64,000 nt of DNA from Nostoc sp. CHAB 5844 (GTDB taxonomy: Bacteria; Cyanobacteriota; Cyanobacteriia; Cyanobacteriales; Nostocaceae): the NCBI RefSeq assembly GCF_020829595.1, contig NZ_JAIVFW010000014.1, positions 1-64,000 on the forward strand, in the 5' to 3' direction. The notes beneath the pieces are model-generated. The model saw only the letters and a list, made by a program, of their open reading frames with translations. It did no database searches and was not told the DNA's origin. Of this stretch, positions 37,543-47,384 are shown piece by piece. The translations under genes and the position numbers were made by a program. Position 1 is the first letter of the stretch, and the number at the start of each line of letters is the position of its first letter.

Positions 37543-39369
37543 ATGGAGCGCATGAGTTTTTCATTTTCTGATGCGATCGCAGGCTATGTCACTCACTTTA
37601 ATCGTAGTGAAAAAAGCTTTGGCATCAAAACATCAGATGGACGGGAGTTTAAAGCATATCTTACCCCTACCACTTGGGGTCGGATTACCCAAAATTTAGC
37701 AGAATCTTACATCGACGCTACCCAAAGACTGGCCGAAATTCTCACTTCTGGTCAGCATGTCTTTGCTTATGGCATTTTTTACCCAAAAGATGATAGTCAT
37801 AAATTTGAAGTCAAATCCTTGGTTTTTCCAGGTGATGCCCCTGGTAAATATCGTCATGAAGAACCAGATTGGTGGATAAAGCAAGTCCGCTCAATCGCTG
37901 ACAGTTACTTATATTGGCAGTTTAACTATCCTCAAGATGAAATCAATTATCGAGATTATCGCACCTTCTTGAGAGTCACAGGGGTGAAAAAGCGTGATGA
38001 CGACTACTTACAAGAAACTGATACCATTTCCCGTTTAGTATATGGTTTTGCCTCTGCTTACCTGATGACCGGAGAAGACCGCTTTCTCGAAGGTGCGGAA
38101 AAAGGTACAGAATACCTGCGTGAACATATGCGGTTTTATGATCCCGATGAAGATTTAATTTACTGGTATCACGGCATCAAAGTCACAGGACATCGAGAGC
38201 AAAAACTCCTCACTTCAGAGTTTAGCGACGACTACGATGCTATTCCTGCCTACGAACAAATCTATGCCTTGGCTGGGCCAATTCAAACTTACCGAATCAC
38301 AGGTGATCCGCGCATTCTCAAAGATGCGAACATGACCATAGATTTATTTGACAGATTCTTCTTAGATCCTAAATTTGGTGGCTACTTCTCTCACATCGAC
38401 CCCATCACCCTAGATCCGCGAGCCGAATCTCTGGGTCATAATCGTGGCCGCAAGAACTGGAACTCCGTTGGTGATCATGCTCCCGCCTATTTAATTAACC
38501 TGTGGTTGGCAACTGGCAAACAAAAATATGCCGATATGCTGGAGTACTCCTTTGACACCATTGAAAAATACTTTCCAGATTATGACAATAGCCCCTTTGT
38601 TCAGGAAAAGTTTTATGAAGATTGGAGCCATGATACTACCTGGGGTTGGCAGCAAAACCGAGCCGTAATTGGGCATAACTTGAAAATTGCCTGGAACTTG
38701 ATACGGATACACAACCTCAAACCCAAAGAACAATACCTGAATTTAGCAGAAAAAATTGCTCAAATTATGCCAGCAGTCGGTAGTGATACTCAACGGGGTG
38801 GCTGGTATGATGTTGTTGAACGGCTTTTAGATGAAGGAGAAGAACAACATCGTTTAGTCTGGCACGATCGCAAAGCTTGGTGGCAGCAAGAACAAGCTAT
38901 TTTGGCTTATCTCATCCTGCACGGCCTCACTAAAAATGCTGAATATCTGCGTCATGCTCATGAAGCAGCAGCATTTTACAATGCCCATTTCCTCGACCAC
39001 GATGACGGTGGAATTTACTTTAATACCTTAGCTAGTGGTCTACCATTTTTGATGGGGACTGAAAGATTTAAAGGTAGCCACTCCATGAGCGGTTATCACT
39101 CAACCGAACTATGCTACCTATCGGCAGTTTACACGAACTTGTTAATTGCCAAACAGCCAATGGATTTTTACTTCCAGCCCTTACCAGGCGGATTTCGGGA
39201 TCATATCTTACGAGTTTCGCCAGATATTTTACCCCCAAGAAGTATCAAGATCAGTACATGTGAAATCGATGGAGAACCTTACTTCAACTTCGATGCTGAT
39301 GCTCTAACAGTAAAACTACCAGACACACAAACAAGAGTAAAAGTTAAAGTGCAAATTAGCCCTCAATAA
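37543..39369 (+). CDS. AGE-family epimerase/isomerase
   Basis: The 608-residue protein has a large (alpha/alpha)6 barrel of the N-acylglucosamine 2-epimerase type. Barrel signatures include DTISRLVYGFASAYLMTG, the His-rich loop SLGHNRGRKNW, EDWSHDTTWGWQQNRAVIGHN, and HDRKAWWQQEQAILAY (catalytic His candidates). It has an extra N-terminal domain of about 100 residues absent from short AGE enzymes. The family interconverts sugars such as GlcNAc/ManNAc or glucose/mannose; the true substrate is unknown. It starts the block with STAS, PP2C, GlgX and kinase genes, as in the Synechocystis icfG cluster. Confidence 0.88.
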   Translation: MERMSFSFSDAIAGYVTHFNRSEKSFGIKTSDGREFKAYLTPTTWGRITQNLAESYIDATQRLAEILTSGQHVFAYGIFYPKDDSHKFEVKSLVFPGDAPGKYRHEEPDWWIKQVRSIADSYLYWQFNYPQDEINYRDYRTFLRVTGVKKRDDDYLQETDTISRLVYGFASAYLMTGEDRFLEGAEKGTEYLREHMRFYDPDEDLIYWYHGIKVTGHREQKLLTSEFSDDYDAIPAYEQIYALAGPIQTYRITGDPRILKDANMTIDLFDRFFLDPKFGGYFSHIDPITLDPRAESLGHNRGRKNWNSVGDHAPAYLINLWLATGKQKYADMLEYSFDTIEKYFPDYDNSPFVQEKFYEDWSHDTTWGWQQNRAVIGHNLKIAWNLIRIHNLKPKEQYLNLAEKIAQIMPAVGSDTQRGGWYDVVERLLDEGEEQHRLVWHDRKAWWQQEQAILAYLILHGLTKNAEYLRHAHEAAAFYNAHFLDHDDGGIYFNTLASGLPFLMGTERFKGSHSMSGYHSTELCYLSAVYTNLLIAKQPMDFYFQPLPGGFRDHILRVSPDILPPRSIKISTCEIDGEPYFNFDADALTVKLPDTQTRVKVKVQISPQ

Positions 39370-39452
39370 GTCATGGATAATTTTAAATTGTGTCTAATTC
39401 CCCATGACTTATAACCAATAAACTTAAGTGATTAAGTAGGGATAAGTAATTC

Positions 39453-39785
39453 ATGGATATCAATATCAATACACTTGTAGATGTGACAATTATCGATATA
39501 ACGGGTGAAGTAGATGCGAACACAGCACCAACTATACAAGCAAAAATCATTCCGTTAGCTCAACCTGGAACTAAACTTCTCCTCAATATGACCAAGGTTC
39601 CTTATATGTCTAGTGCAGGTTTTAGATTGCTGTTGTGCCTGTATCGACAGGTAGCTGCTAAAGACGGACAGCTAGTACTGGTAGGACTTTCGGAAGATAT
39701 TCAAGATACTATGGTTGTTACCGGATTTCTTAACTTTTTTGCAACCCGCGAAAATTTAGAGTCAGGGCTAGCAGCTCTAAGCTAA
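39453..39785 (+). CDS. STAS-domain anti-anti-sigma factor-like protein (1)
   Basis: The 110-residue protein is a single STAS domain, of the SpoIIAA/RsbV type: DVTIIDITGEVDANTAP and PYMSSAGFRLLL, where one Ser of the SSAG motif is the phosphorylation site. In partner switching it binds an anti-sigma-like kinase when dephosphorylated. The PP2C phosphatase gene follows by 213 bases and a second STAS protein and kinase are downstream, so all the parts of a switch are together. Confidence 0.93.
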   Translation: MDININTLVDVTIIDITGEVDANTAPTIQAKIIPLAQPGTKLLLNMTKVPYMSSAGFRLLLCLYRQVAAKDGQLVLVGLSEDIQDTMVVTGFLNFFATRENLESGLAALS

Positions 39786-39998
39786 CCGTGGCAATTTTTT
39801 TAGCAAAATATATTTCGATATCATTGGGTATTTTGCGAATTTAATTAGTAGCTGAGTGTATTACTACATCAGAGAGTCATTTCTTCTCTATGAAATTGAT
39901 TGTTAATGTCAGACTTATAGAATTCACCTTTAACATAAATGATTCATAGCATCTGAGTTAGCAATTCAAAAATTCCTACCTGATGATTATCAATTTAA

Positions 39999-41375
39999 AT
40001 GACTATGCAAGTTCAACATGAATCAACAGAAAACTTAATCAGCAAATTAGCACTGATGCAGCAAGAAATCAGCGAACTGAGAATCGCCAAGATAGCACTT
40101 GATGCCCAAACACAAATGCTAGAAAAGCTCATCGAAATGGCTGAAACTCCAGAACTAGAACATGTTCTCAAAGTAACTTTAGAGCAAGTTGTCGATATCT
40201 CTATTCAAGTGACAGGTGCTGAGAGCAGTTACCTTGTATTGCTCAATGAAAACGGTGTCATTAAGGATAAAATCTTCAAACACCTTTATTTAGATTTATT
40301 AGAGCAACAAAGTTTGATTCATCGTGTTCTTGAACAAGTCTACTTTAGCTGGGTCGCCAACAACCGTGTAGTAACAGCAATTCCAGATACCCTTGAAGAT
40401 AAAAGCTTAAAAGTCCTTCCTGATTTTCCTCAGTTTGTTCGCTCAGTACTGAGTGTACCCATCTTCAAACGGGGACAATTACTCGGTGTACTGACCTTGA
40501 TGCACTCCCAACCAGAGTTCTTCAACGCCGCATCAGTCAGTATGATGCAAATGATGGCTAAACAAATCGCCTTAGCCATAGAGTATGCTCGATTTTACGG
40601 TCAACTCGAAACTTATTCCCAGGCTCTTAAACTTGATCTAGAACAAGGTCGGCAGATACAGCAAAATTTTCTCCCCCAACCATTACCAGGTTTGACAGGA
40701 TGGGAATTCGCTTCCTTTTTCCAACCTGCCCGTCAACTGGGTGGTGATTTCTACGATACTTTTCTACTGCCCAACGGCAGTATTGGGTTAGTAATTGGCG
40801 ATGTCTGCGATAAAGGAGTAGGAGCCGCACTGTTTATGGGTTTGTTCCGCAGTTTACTGAGAATCTTTTCTGAGCAAACCTCTAGTAATGCTAACATCAG
40901 TCCTACTCAAGCTGTGATGTTAACGAACAATTACATAGCCCAAAATCACAGCGAATTATGTATGTTTGCCACCATCTTTTTTGGTGTACTTGACCCAACC
41001 ACAGGTTTATTAACTTATGTTAATGCTGGGCATGAACCACCAATTATTCTGCGTTCTTCTGGTGTCAAAGAGCGACTCAACCCAACCGGGCCTTGTGTGG
41101 GGCCAGTATATAACGTCAATTTTCAAGAACAGCAAGTCCAACTCAAAGCAGGCGATATCATTCTTGGTTACTCAGACGGAGTTCCCGATGCTCGTTCTCC
41201 TCAAGGTGATTTCTTCACTGAGCGACGATTGTTATCTCTGTTGGAAGAACCCGCCTTGAGTCCTATGGATCTGATAGACAGGATCAAAAAGCAACTAGAG
41301 TTTCACGTATCGGAAGCAGATCCCTTTGATGACATTACGATTTTAGCAGTACAGCAACTAGCGCCTCTAAGTTAA
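39999..41375 (+). CDS. icfG: GAF-SpoIIE (PP2C) phosphatase, IcfG-like
   Basis: The 458-residue protein has an N-terminal coiled coil (1-45), a GAF domain (about 55-200) and a C-terminal SpoIIE/PP2C phosphatase domain (about 235-455) with metal ligands in GGDFYDTF and IGDVCDKG and a late DPFDDITIL. It should dephosphorylate the adjacent STAS proteins and so free or trap the anti-sigma-type kinase. The GAF domain would sense a small molecule. The gene name is given because both domains and surrounding genes resemble Synechocystis icfG (slr1860), which affects inorganic carbon and glucose use; the orthology is remembered, not computed. Confidence 0.8.
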   Translation: MTMQVQHESTENLISKLALMQQEISELRIAKIALDAQTQMLEKLIEMAETPELEHVLKVTLEQVVDISIQVTGAESSYLVLLNENGVIKDKIFKHLYLDLLEQQSLIHRVLEQVYFSWVANNRVVTAIPDTLEDKSLKVLPDFPQFVRSVLSVPIFKRGQLLGVLTLMHSQPEFFNAASVSMMQMMAKQIALAIEYARFYGQLETYSQALKLDLEQGRQIQQNFLPQPLPGLTGWEFASFFQPARQLGGDFYDTFLLPNGSIGLVIGDVCDKGVGAALFMGLFRSLLRIFSEQTSSNANISPTQAVMLTNNYIAQNHSELCMFATIFFGVLDPTTGLLTYVNAGHEPPIILRSSGVKERLNPTGPCVGPVYNVNFQEQQVQLKAGDIILGYSDGVPDARSPQGDFFTERRLLSLLEEPALSPMDLIDRIKKQLEFHVSEADPFDDITILAVQQLAPLS

Positions 41376-41479
41376 GTGGAGAGATTAAGGTTATTCATCA
41401 TTGGTGATTGGAAAACAACTTCACGCCTGCTTTCTATATTTCTGATCTTTCCTAGCCCCCAAATACACCATGTACTTCT

Positions 41480-43600
41480 ATGGAACTGCGAATCGATACA
41501 CATCCAACCCATACTTACAGCAATTTTAAGCTGCGGCGTGGGCGACCATTTCCTTTTGGTGCCACTTTCGTACCAGGAGGTGTTAATTTCTCGATTTTTT
41601 CTAGTCATGCTAAATCTTGTACTTTAGTACTGTTTAAAAAGCACGCACTTGAACCAATGATTGAAATTCCTTTTCCAGAAGAATTTCGCATAGGTTATGT
41701 CTACAGTATGGTGGTATTTGATTTGGATTATGAAAATATCGAATACGGTTACAGGATGGATGGTTTGTTCAATCCTCAAGAAGGACACTGGTTTGATAAA
41801 AATAAAATCCTAATTGATCCTTACGCCAAGGTCATCGGAGGGCGAGATATCTGGAGAAAAACACCAAATCGGGAAGATATTTACCAACATCGTGGCCATC
41901 TTGCTGTTGAAGATTTTGATTGGGAAGATGACCATCCGCTAGAAATTGCACCAGAGGATTTGATTATCTATGAAATGCATGTCCGCAGTTTTACTTGTCA
42001 CGCTTCCGCTGGGGTCAAGCATCCGGGAACATTTGCAGGTATCCGCGAAAAAATTACTTACCTGAAACAGCTGGGTGTCAATGCGATTGAATTGATGCCT
42101 ATTTATGAATTTGATGAGTTTGAAAACAGCCGTCTCAATCCCCAAACGGGAGAAATACTGTTAAATTATTGGGGTTACAGTACCGTTGGCTTTTTTGCAC
42201 CCAAGGCTGGTTATGCAGCTACAGGTAAATTTGGGATGCAAGTGGATGAACTCAAAACCTTAATTAAAGAATTGCACAAAAATGGCATTGAAGTAATTCT
42301 AGATGTTGTTTTTAACCATACTGCGGAAGGCAACGAGCATGGCCCTTATATTTCGTTTCGCGGTATTGATAATAAGACTTATTATATGTTGACCCCAGAG
42401 GGGTATTATTTTAACTTTTCTGGTTGCGGTAATACTTTAAACTGTAATCACCCTATTGTTCGGAATATTGTTTTGGATTGCCTGCGCTATTGGGCAGCAG
42501 AATATCACATTGATGGCTTCCGCTTTGATTTGGCTTCGATTTTAGGGCGTGATTCCTCCGGTGCGCCGCTGAAAAACCCACCGTTGTTGGAAACTCTAGC
42601 ATTTGACCCGATTTTAGGTAAGTGTAAACTGATTGCTGAAGCTTGGGATGCGGGTGGACTTTATCAGGTAGGTTCTTTCCCTGCTTTTGGTCGTTGGGCA
42701 GAGTGGAACGGCAAGTATCGTGACTGTATTCGCAAATTCCTCAAAGGTGATGCGGGACAAGTAGGGGAGATGGCGCAAAGACTACAAGGTTCGCCTGATC
42801 TCTATGCTTGGGAAGGTCGCGGGCCAGCAACATCTATTAACTTTATTACTTGCCATGATGGGTTTACCTTGATGGATTTGGTTTCTTATAACGACAAGCA
42901 CAACGAAGCCAATGGTGAAAATAACAATGATGGTAGCAACGATAACTACAGTTGGAACTGTGGTTGGGAAGGCTCGACTGATGATCCAGATATTAATGCT
43001 TTGCGAAAGCGGCAAATTAAAAATGCTGTGGCGATGTTAATGGTCAGCCAAGGTGTGCCGATGATTTTGATGGGGGATGAAATGGGGCGCACCCAAAATG
43101 GTAACAACAATACTTATTGCCACGACAATGAATTAAATTGGCTGGATTGGAGATTATTAGAAATTAATAGCGATTTGTGGCGGTTTTTTCAAAATTGCAT
43201 TGCTTTTCGTAAACTTAATCCTGTGCTGCGAAATCGTTACCACTTTCAAAACCAAGATGATGTCAATGGTGGCTATGCTGACATTACCTGGCATGGAACT
43301 CAAGCTTGGAATGCTGATTGGTCGGACGATAGTCGGGTTCTCGCATTTATGGTGTACAGCAAACACACTCAGCAAGGGGCGGTTGTTGATAACTACATTT
43401 ATGTAGCTATGAATATGAGTTGGCAGACATACTGGTTTGAAATCCCTGGATTGCCGGCAGGAATGAATTGGTATGTCTTTGCTAATACTGGTGCTATACC
43501 ACCAGCTGATAGTTGGGAAGCAGGTAAAGAGAGAATTTTGGCTAATCAGCAAGGATTTCTGATAGGCGATCGCTCTGTAGTTATTCTAGTGAGCAAGTGA
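41480..43600 (+). CDS. glgX: glycogen debranching enzyme (isoamylase, GlgX/TreX type)
   Basis: The 706-residue GH13 enzyme has a CBM48-type N-terminal domain (RPFPFGATFVPGGVNFSIFS) and a TIM barrel with the catalytic triad: nucleophile Asp350 (DGFRFD), acid Glu387 (AEAWD) and Asp460 (CHDGFTL). It cleaves alpha-1,6 branches in glycogen. It lies between the PP2C phosphatase and the second STAS gene with gaps of 104 and 49 bases, so it is probably co-transcribed with the switch proteins. A second short frame at 41376-41627 covers the leader and is not a gene. Confidence 0.93.
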   Translation: MELRIDTHPTHTYSNFKLRRGRPFPFGATFVPGGVNFSIFSSHAKSCTLVLFKKHALEPMIEIPFPEEFRIGYVYSMVVFDLDYENIEYGYRMDGLFNPQEGHWFDKNKILIDPYAKVIGGRDIWRKTPNREDIYQHRGHLAVEDFDWEDDHPLEIAPEDLIIYEMHVRSFTCHASAGVKHPGTFAGIREKITYLKQLGVNAIELMPIYEFDEFENSRLNPQTGEILLNYWGYSTVGFFAPKAGYAATGKFGMQVDELKTLIKELHKNGIEVILDVVFNHTAEGNEHGPYISFRGIDNKTYYMLTPEGYYFNFSGCGNTLNCNHPIVRNIVLDCLRYWAAEYHIDGFRFDLASILGRDSSGAPLKNPPLLETLAFDPILGKCKLIAEAWDAGGLYQVGSFPAFGRWAEWNGKYRDCIRKFLKGDAGQVGEMAQRLQGSPDLYAWEGRGPATSINFITCHDGFTLMDLVSYNDKHNEANGENNNDGSNDNYSWNCGWEGSTDDPDINALRKRQIKNAVAMLMVSQGVPMILMGDEMGRTQNGNNNTYCHDNELNWLDWRLLEINSDLWRFFQNCIAFRKLNPVLRNRYHFQNQDDVNGGYADITWHGTQAWNADWSDDSRVLAFMVYSKHTQQGAVVDNYIYVAMNMSWQTYWFEIPGLPAGMNWYVFANTGAIPPADSWEAGKERILANQQGFLIGDRSVVILVSK

Positions 43601-43649
43601 TTTAGAATCAAGAATTCAAATTTTCATTCTCAAAAAGTAGCAGAAGATA

Positions 43650-43988
43650 ATGTCATTCAACACAACATTAAAAATCAATGAACCTACGGCTATAATCACT
43701 GTTTCTGGAGAATTGGATGCTAGTTCTGCACCACTTTTCAAGACGGAAGTGGAAAAAGCTGCGGCGACAAATCCCGAAAAACTGGTTCTGATGACGCAGA
43801 AGTTGGATTATATGTCCAGTGCTGGTTTACGAGTCCTGATTTTTGCGAAACAAAAAATGGGAGTCAATGTTGATATATATATGGTGGGACTGCAAGAGCC
43901 GATCATCGAAACTTTGAAGAAGACAGGATTCGATCAATCAGTGATTTTTGTGGATGAGTATGTTGACGATCAAGTATTCTTATCCTAA
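43650..43988 (+). CDS. STAS-domain anti-anti-sigma factor-like protein (2)
   Basis: The 112-residue single STAS domain has AIITVSGELDASSAP and LDYMSSAGLRVLI with the phosphorylatable Ser in SSAG. It is 49 bases after glgX. It differs from the first STAS protein (39453) in surface loops, so the kinase may have two partners with different roles. Confidence 0.92.
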   Translation: MSFNTTLKINEPTAIITVSGELDASSAPLFKTEVEKAAATNPEKLVLMTQKLDYMSSAGLRVLIFAKQKMGVNVDIYMVGLQEPIIETLKKTGFDQSVIFVDEYVDDQVFLS

Positions 43989-43993
43989 ACAGG

Positions 43994-44264
43994 ACTTAAG
44001 TACAAAGATTGTCTGTTGAAACTGGGTGTAAAGGTTTTGAACATCTATACGCCTATAAGACTTACGCAGAAAAATATGCTGTTGAGACTGGGTGTATGGG
44101 TTAGGCTGATTTATACTCTCACACCCCTATACCCTTACACCCTGACCAAACCCTTAATTTTTCGTATTACTGCATAAGTTCTGTAGATTTTGAATACCTA
44201 TACACCTACACTCCTACACCCTTGCTAAAACCCTTGATTTTTCGTATTACTGCGTAAGTTCTGA
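43994..44264. repeat. intergenic direct and inverted repeats (ACTTACGCA type)
   Basis: A 36-base string beginning AAACCCTTAATTTTTCG is present at 44148-44183 and 44228-44263 with two differences, 80 bases apart. GACTTACGCAGAAAAAT and TACTGCGTAAGTTC strings form inverted ends, and related ACTTACG and CTTACACCCTA strings occur near 29217 and 47640-47710. No gene is present. Transcription of the kinase gene after it may need its own promoter. Confidence 0.6.
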
Positions 44265-44349
44265 CAGTATCACTAGTCCCTAGTCATGATTTGGACTGTA
44301 TTAAGGATTACACAGTCCAAAGTATTTTTTAGTATACTAAGCATACACT

Positions 44350-44775
44350 ATGGAACCTCTAATTGTATCTGGGACATTAGAATCATTAAAAGCGATCGCT
44401 GAATATGTAATGACAGCAGCATCTATCGCGGGGTTGGATAAAAAAACCGCTTACAACTTACGCTTGGCAGTAGATGAAATTGCCACTAATGCTATTGTCT
44501 ATGGTTATCAAAAAGCAACACTCCCAAGTTTCTTAACTGTGCAAGCGCATTTTGATGAGCAAGGTTTAAAAATTTTCTTGGAAGATACTGGTGAACTCTA
44601 CGATCCCACTCAACAATCAGCCCCGGAAAATTTGCGTCAGCCTTTAGAACAAAGGTTAGAAGGTGGTTTAGGAATTTACTTGACTATGCAAAGCGTTGAT
44701 AAATTTATCTATGAACGAGTTGGAGATCGCAATCGCAACATCTTTATCGTGCATCAAAATCATGCCAAATGTTAA
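44350..44775 (+). CDS. anti-sigma-factor-type serine kinase (RsbW/SpoIIAB-like)
   Basis: The 141-residue GHKL ATPase has an N-box VDEIATNAIVYGY, a G1-like LEDTGELYDP and a G2-like LEGGLGIYLTMQ. Such kinases phosphorylate STAS proteins and bind a target when STAS is phosphorylated. In cyanobacteria no SigB-type factor is adjacent, so the target may be another regulator. About 360 bases of repeats separate it from the second STAS gene. Confidence 0.9.
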   Translation: MEPLIVSGTLESLKAIAEYVMTAASIAGLDKKTAYNLRLAVDEIATNAIVYGYQKATLPSFLTVQAHFDEQGLKIFLEDTGELYDPTQQSAPENLRQPLEQRLEGGLGIYLTMQSVDKFIYERVGDRNRNIFIVHQNHAKC

Positions 44776-44796
44776 ACTTATCCGACTAATGAATCA

Positions 44797-44828
44797 ATTC
44801 AAAATTCAAAATTCAAAATTCAAAATAA
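44797..44828. repeat. heptanucleotide tandem repeat ATTCAAA
   Basis: Four copies of ATTCAAA in tandem, then ATAAAA. It stands immediately left of a MITE. Confidence 0.75.
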
Positions 44829-44837
44829 AATTCTGTT

Positions 44838-44975
44838 ATATCATGTCCGGGTAATTAGTTATAATTCCCGAATCTATACAGAGAACCCAAAAACCCCTCC
44901 CCTCTGCTCCCCTGCTCCTCTGCTCCTCTGCACCTGAAGCTGCCTTAATGATAAGTCTTTCACCGGACACGATAT
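44838..44975. mobile_element. MITE-like element, ATATCATGTCCG family, copy 3
   Basis: Ends are ATATCATGTCCG (44838-44849) and CGGACACGATAT (44964-44975). At 138 bp it is the same length as copy 2. The interior holds CCCCTCTGCTCCCCTGC-type runs. No coding capacity. Confidence 0.7.
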
Positions 44976-45240
44976 TAATCCTAGCCGAAGGGTGTAACTG
45001 CTTGTTTTGCTGGCTGCTGAATATTGGCTGGTAAATTTGGTATTGATATAAGTTTTTACATACTCCTAACATCCTCTGCGTTTCACATGCCTGTTAGCAG
45101 AAATTGTTTAGCACTGCGGTATGAGATTTGTACAGGGATGGTAGCTAAAGTGGTTTTTAAGTGAAGAAAATCTGTGCAGATTGTTGGCGATCGCTTCTAT
45201 CCAACCAAATTTCGTCAATAATAATTCATCTAAAATTTAT

Positions 45241-45386
45241 CTGACTTTTCACGGGATCTGGAAAACCTCTCTCTAAATCTCTCTCCTACAAGGAGAGAGA
45301 CTTTGAATCTTCCCCCTTCCCGCGTCGGGAAGGGGGCTAGGGGGTTAGGTTTTTCGTCGGCTTTTCCACATGACGTGAAAAGTCAG
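45241..45386. mobile_element. 146-bp MITE with perfect 9-bp target duplication
   Basis: Terminal inverted repeats CTGACTTTTCACG (45241-45253) and CGTGAAAAGTCAG (45374-45386) are flanked by the same nine bases, AAAATTTAT, at 45232-45240 and 45387-45395. The interior contains the palindromic CTCTCTCCTACAAGGAGAGAG and a CCCTTCCCGCGTCGGGAAGGG hairpin, similar to the repeats at 18537 and 24916. The intact duplication shows insertion by transposition, and a recent one. Confidence 0.8.
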
Positions 45387-45627
45387 AAAATTTATATATT
45401 AATCAGTAATTTTACTAATCAAATTTTAGTACTGAAATAAGCTATGGATTTAGCTTTACACAAAAAATAGATAAAATTCTATAAGCTGAATAGATGGATT
45501 GGGAAACATAATAAAAGTTCCTAAATTACTTTGTTTTTTTGGATTCAGGATGGCAAATTCTTGAATTTGTTTGCCCAAAAAAAACTTAGTACCTAATTTG
45601 CTGACTATCTACCCTCAAACAGAATCT

Positions 45628-47340
45628 ATGAAGCGGAATCACAAACTTTATCTATATTCATTTCTAGCTAAATTTCGATTGCTCAAGAATAGTTATACAG
45701 CCAAAATCATGTTGGTGGCATTTTTAGGGACTCATGTACCATTGCTCACTTTATTATTCTGTTTTGTTACGTCTAACTCTTATTCTTGGGAAATGGCAGT
45801 ACGAGTGTTGCTAATTGCTTTGTTGGCGACACTTGCAGGGACAGCCGCAACACTTTATGCTCTGCGTTATCTGCTGTCTCCTGTGATTTTGACATCAGTT
45901 GCATTGCAAGATTATTTTCATACTAAAAAATTACCAGAATTGCCTACAGAATTTGCAGATGAGGCGGGTACATTAATGGCAGATACTTCACAAACTCTGC
46001 ATAAATTAGATGAGTTGATTCATCAAATTACTAATTATGACAATCTTACAGGACTACCAAATCGAGATTTATTTCGCGATCGCCTTTATCAGAACATATC
46101 ACAATCTCAAAACCATCAGCAGCTTATAGCCGTACTTTTGCTGGGCATTGATGACTTTACAGTTATAAGTCACGGGTTGGAGCATGAAAAATCAAATTTG
46201 CTCTTAAGAGCAGTTGCCCAACGTTTAACAAATTGTATGGCTCAAACAGATATCCTTGCTTATCTGAGCCAAGATGAATTTGCGATCGCTCACACTGATA
46301 TACTTTCCTTTGAGAGTGTGATCAAACTGTCGCAGTTACTCCTAAGTACAGTATCCAAACCTTTCTTTATCGATGGACAGCAGATTCACATCACAGCCAG
46401 TATTGGGATCACAATTAATAATTTAGGCGATCGCAATCACGTAGATCAACTACTGCAACAAGCTCACATCGCACTGTACCAAGCAAAACAGCAAGGGCGT
46501 AGTCAACATCGCTTCTATTCCCCAGAAATTAACGCTCAATTGCAAGAGCGACTAGCACTAGAAAACGAGTTACGCGGCGCATTAGAGCGTGGAGAAATGG
46601 TAGTTTACTACCAACCCCTGATTGATTTACATAGCAGACAAATAACCGCCGTCGAAGCATTAGTACGTTGGCAGCATCCTACACGAGGTTTGGTTTCTCC
46701 AGCCAAGTTTATCCCAATTGCCGAAGACAATGGTTTAATCGTCTCCATTGGGGAATGGGTGTTACGCACCGCCTGCGCTCAAAATCGTGCTTGGCAGTTA
46801 GCAGGTATAGAGCCAATTCGGATGTCAGTCAACCTCTCAGCCCGACAGTTTGAAGAACCAAACTTAGTAGGGGTTGTCAAACAAGTTCTACAAGAGACTG
46901 AATTACCAGCATCTTACTTGGAATTAGAAGTCACTGAAAGCTTTTTGATGGGCGATATTCAGCGCTCTGTGAAAACCCTCAAACAATTACGTGAACTAGG
47001 GGTATGGATAGCGCTAGATGACTTCGGCACTGGCTATTCTTCGTTGAACTACTTGAACCGCTTCCCTGTAAATATGCTCAAAATTGACCGTTCATTTGTG
47101 CAAGATGTCACATCTAATCCTGATAGCGCCGCCGTCACAGATGCCATCATTGCTTTAGCTAAAAGCCTCCAATTGAAAATCACAGCAGAAGGTATAGAAA
47201 CTCAAGAACAACTAGAGTATTTACAAAACCGTGGATGTCAAGAAGGTCAAGGATATTACTTTGGTATCCCTGCACCAGCCGAGAGAATTACTGAACTGCT
47301 CCAGCAAAATTCTCAGCAGCTAGAAGAGATAGCTGCATAG
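45628..47340 (+). CDS. membrane protein with degenerate GGDEF and intact EAL domain
   Basis: From the ATG at 45628 the protein has 570 residues: two transmembrane helices (about 22-50 and 60-88), a short HAMP-like linker, a GGDEF domain whose signature reads LSQDEF (the two Gly lost) and an EAL domain with EALVRW, NLSARQF, LEVTESFL, DDFGTGYSS and AEGIETQEQ. So it should degrade c-di-GMP rather than make it, with the GGDEF part as a regulatory domain. A TTG at 45571 would add 19 residues and is not supported by a ribosome binding site. No operon partner is evident. Confidence 0.88.
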   Translation: MKRNHKLYLYSFLAKFRLLKNSYTAKIMLVAFLGTHVPLLTLLFCFVTSNSYSWEMAVRVLLIALLATLAGTAATLYALRYLLSPVILTSVALQDYFHTKKLPELPTEFADEAGTLMADTSQTLHKLDELIHQITNYDNLTGLPNRDLFRDRLYQNISQSQNHQQLIAVLLLGIDDFTVISHGLEHEKSNLLLRAVAQRLTNCMAQTDILAYLSQDEFAIAHTDILSFESVIKLSQLLLSTVSKPFFIDGQQIHITASIGITINNLGDRNHVDQLLQQAHIALYQAKQQGRSQHRFYSPEINAQLQERLALENELRGALERGEMVVYYQPLIDLHSRQITAVEALVRWQHPTRGLVSPAKFIPIAEDNGLIVSIGEWVLRTACAQNRAWQLAGIEPIRMSVNLSARQFEEPNLVGVVKQVLQETELPASYLELEVTESFLMGDIQRSVKTLKQLRELGVWIALDDFGTGYSSLNYLNRFPVNMLKIDRSFVQDVTSNPDSAAVTDAIIALAKSLQLKITAEGIETQEQLEYLQNRGCQEGQGYYFGIPAPAERITELLQQNSQQLEEIAA

Positions 47341-47384
47341 AACTAAAGTGATACCAATTCCATAAAAAAATGAAACAAATGCGT

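Noticed and set aside
43157-43552. 131-codon antisense frame in glgX
   Set aside because: Opposite the conserved C-terminal region of the debranching enzyme; no ribosome binding site or motif.
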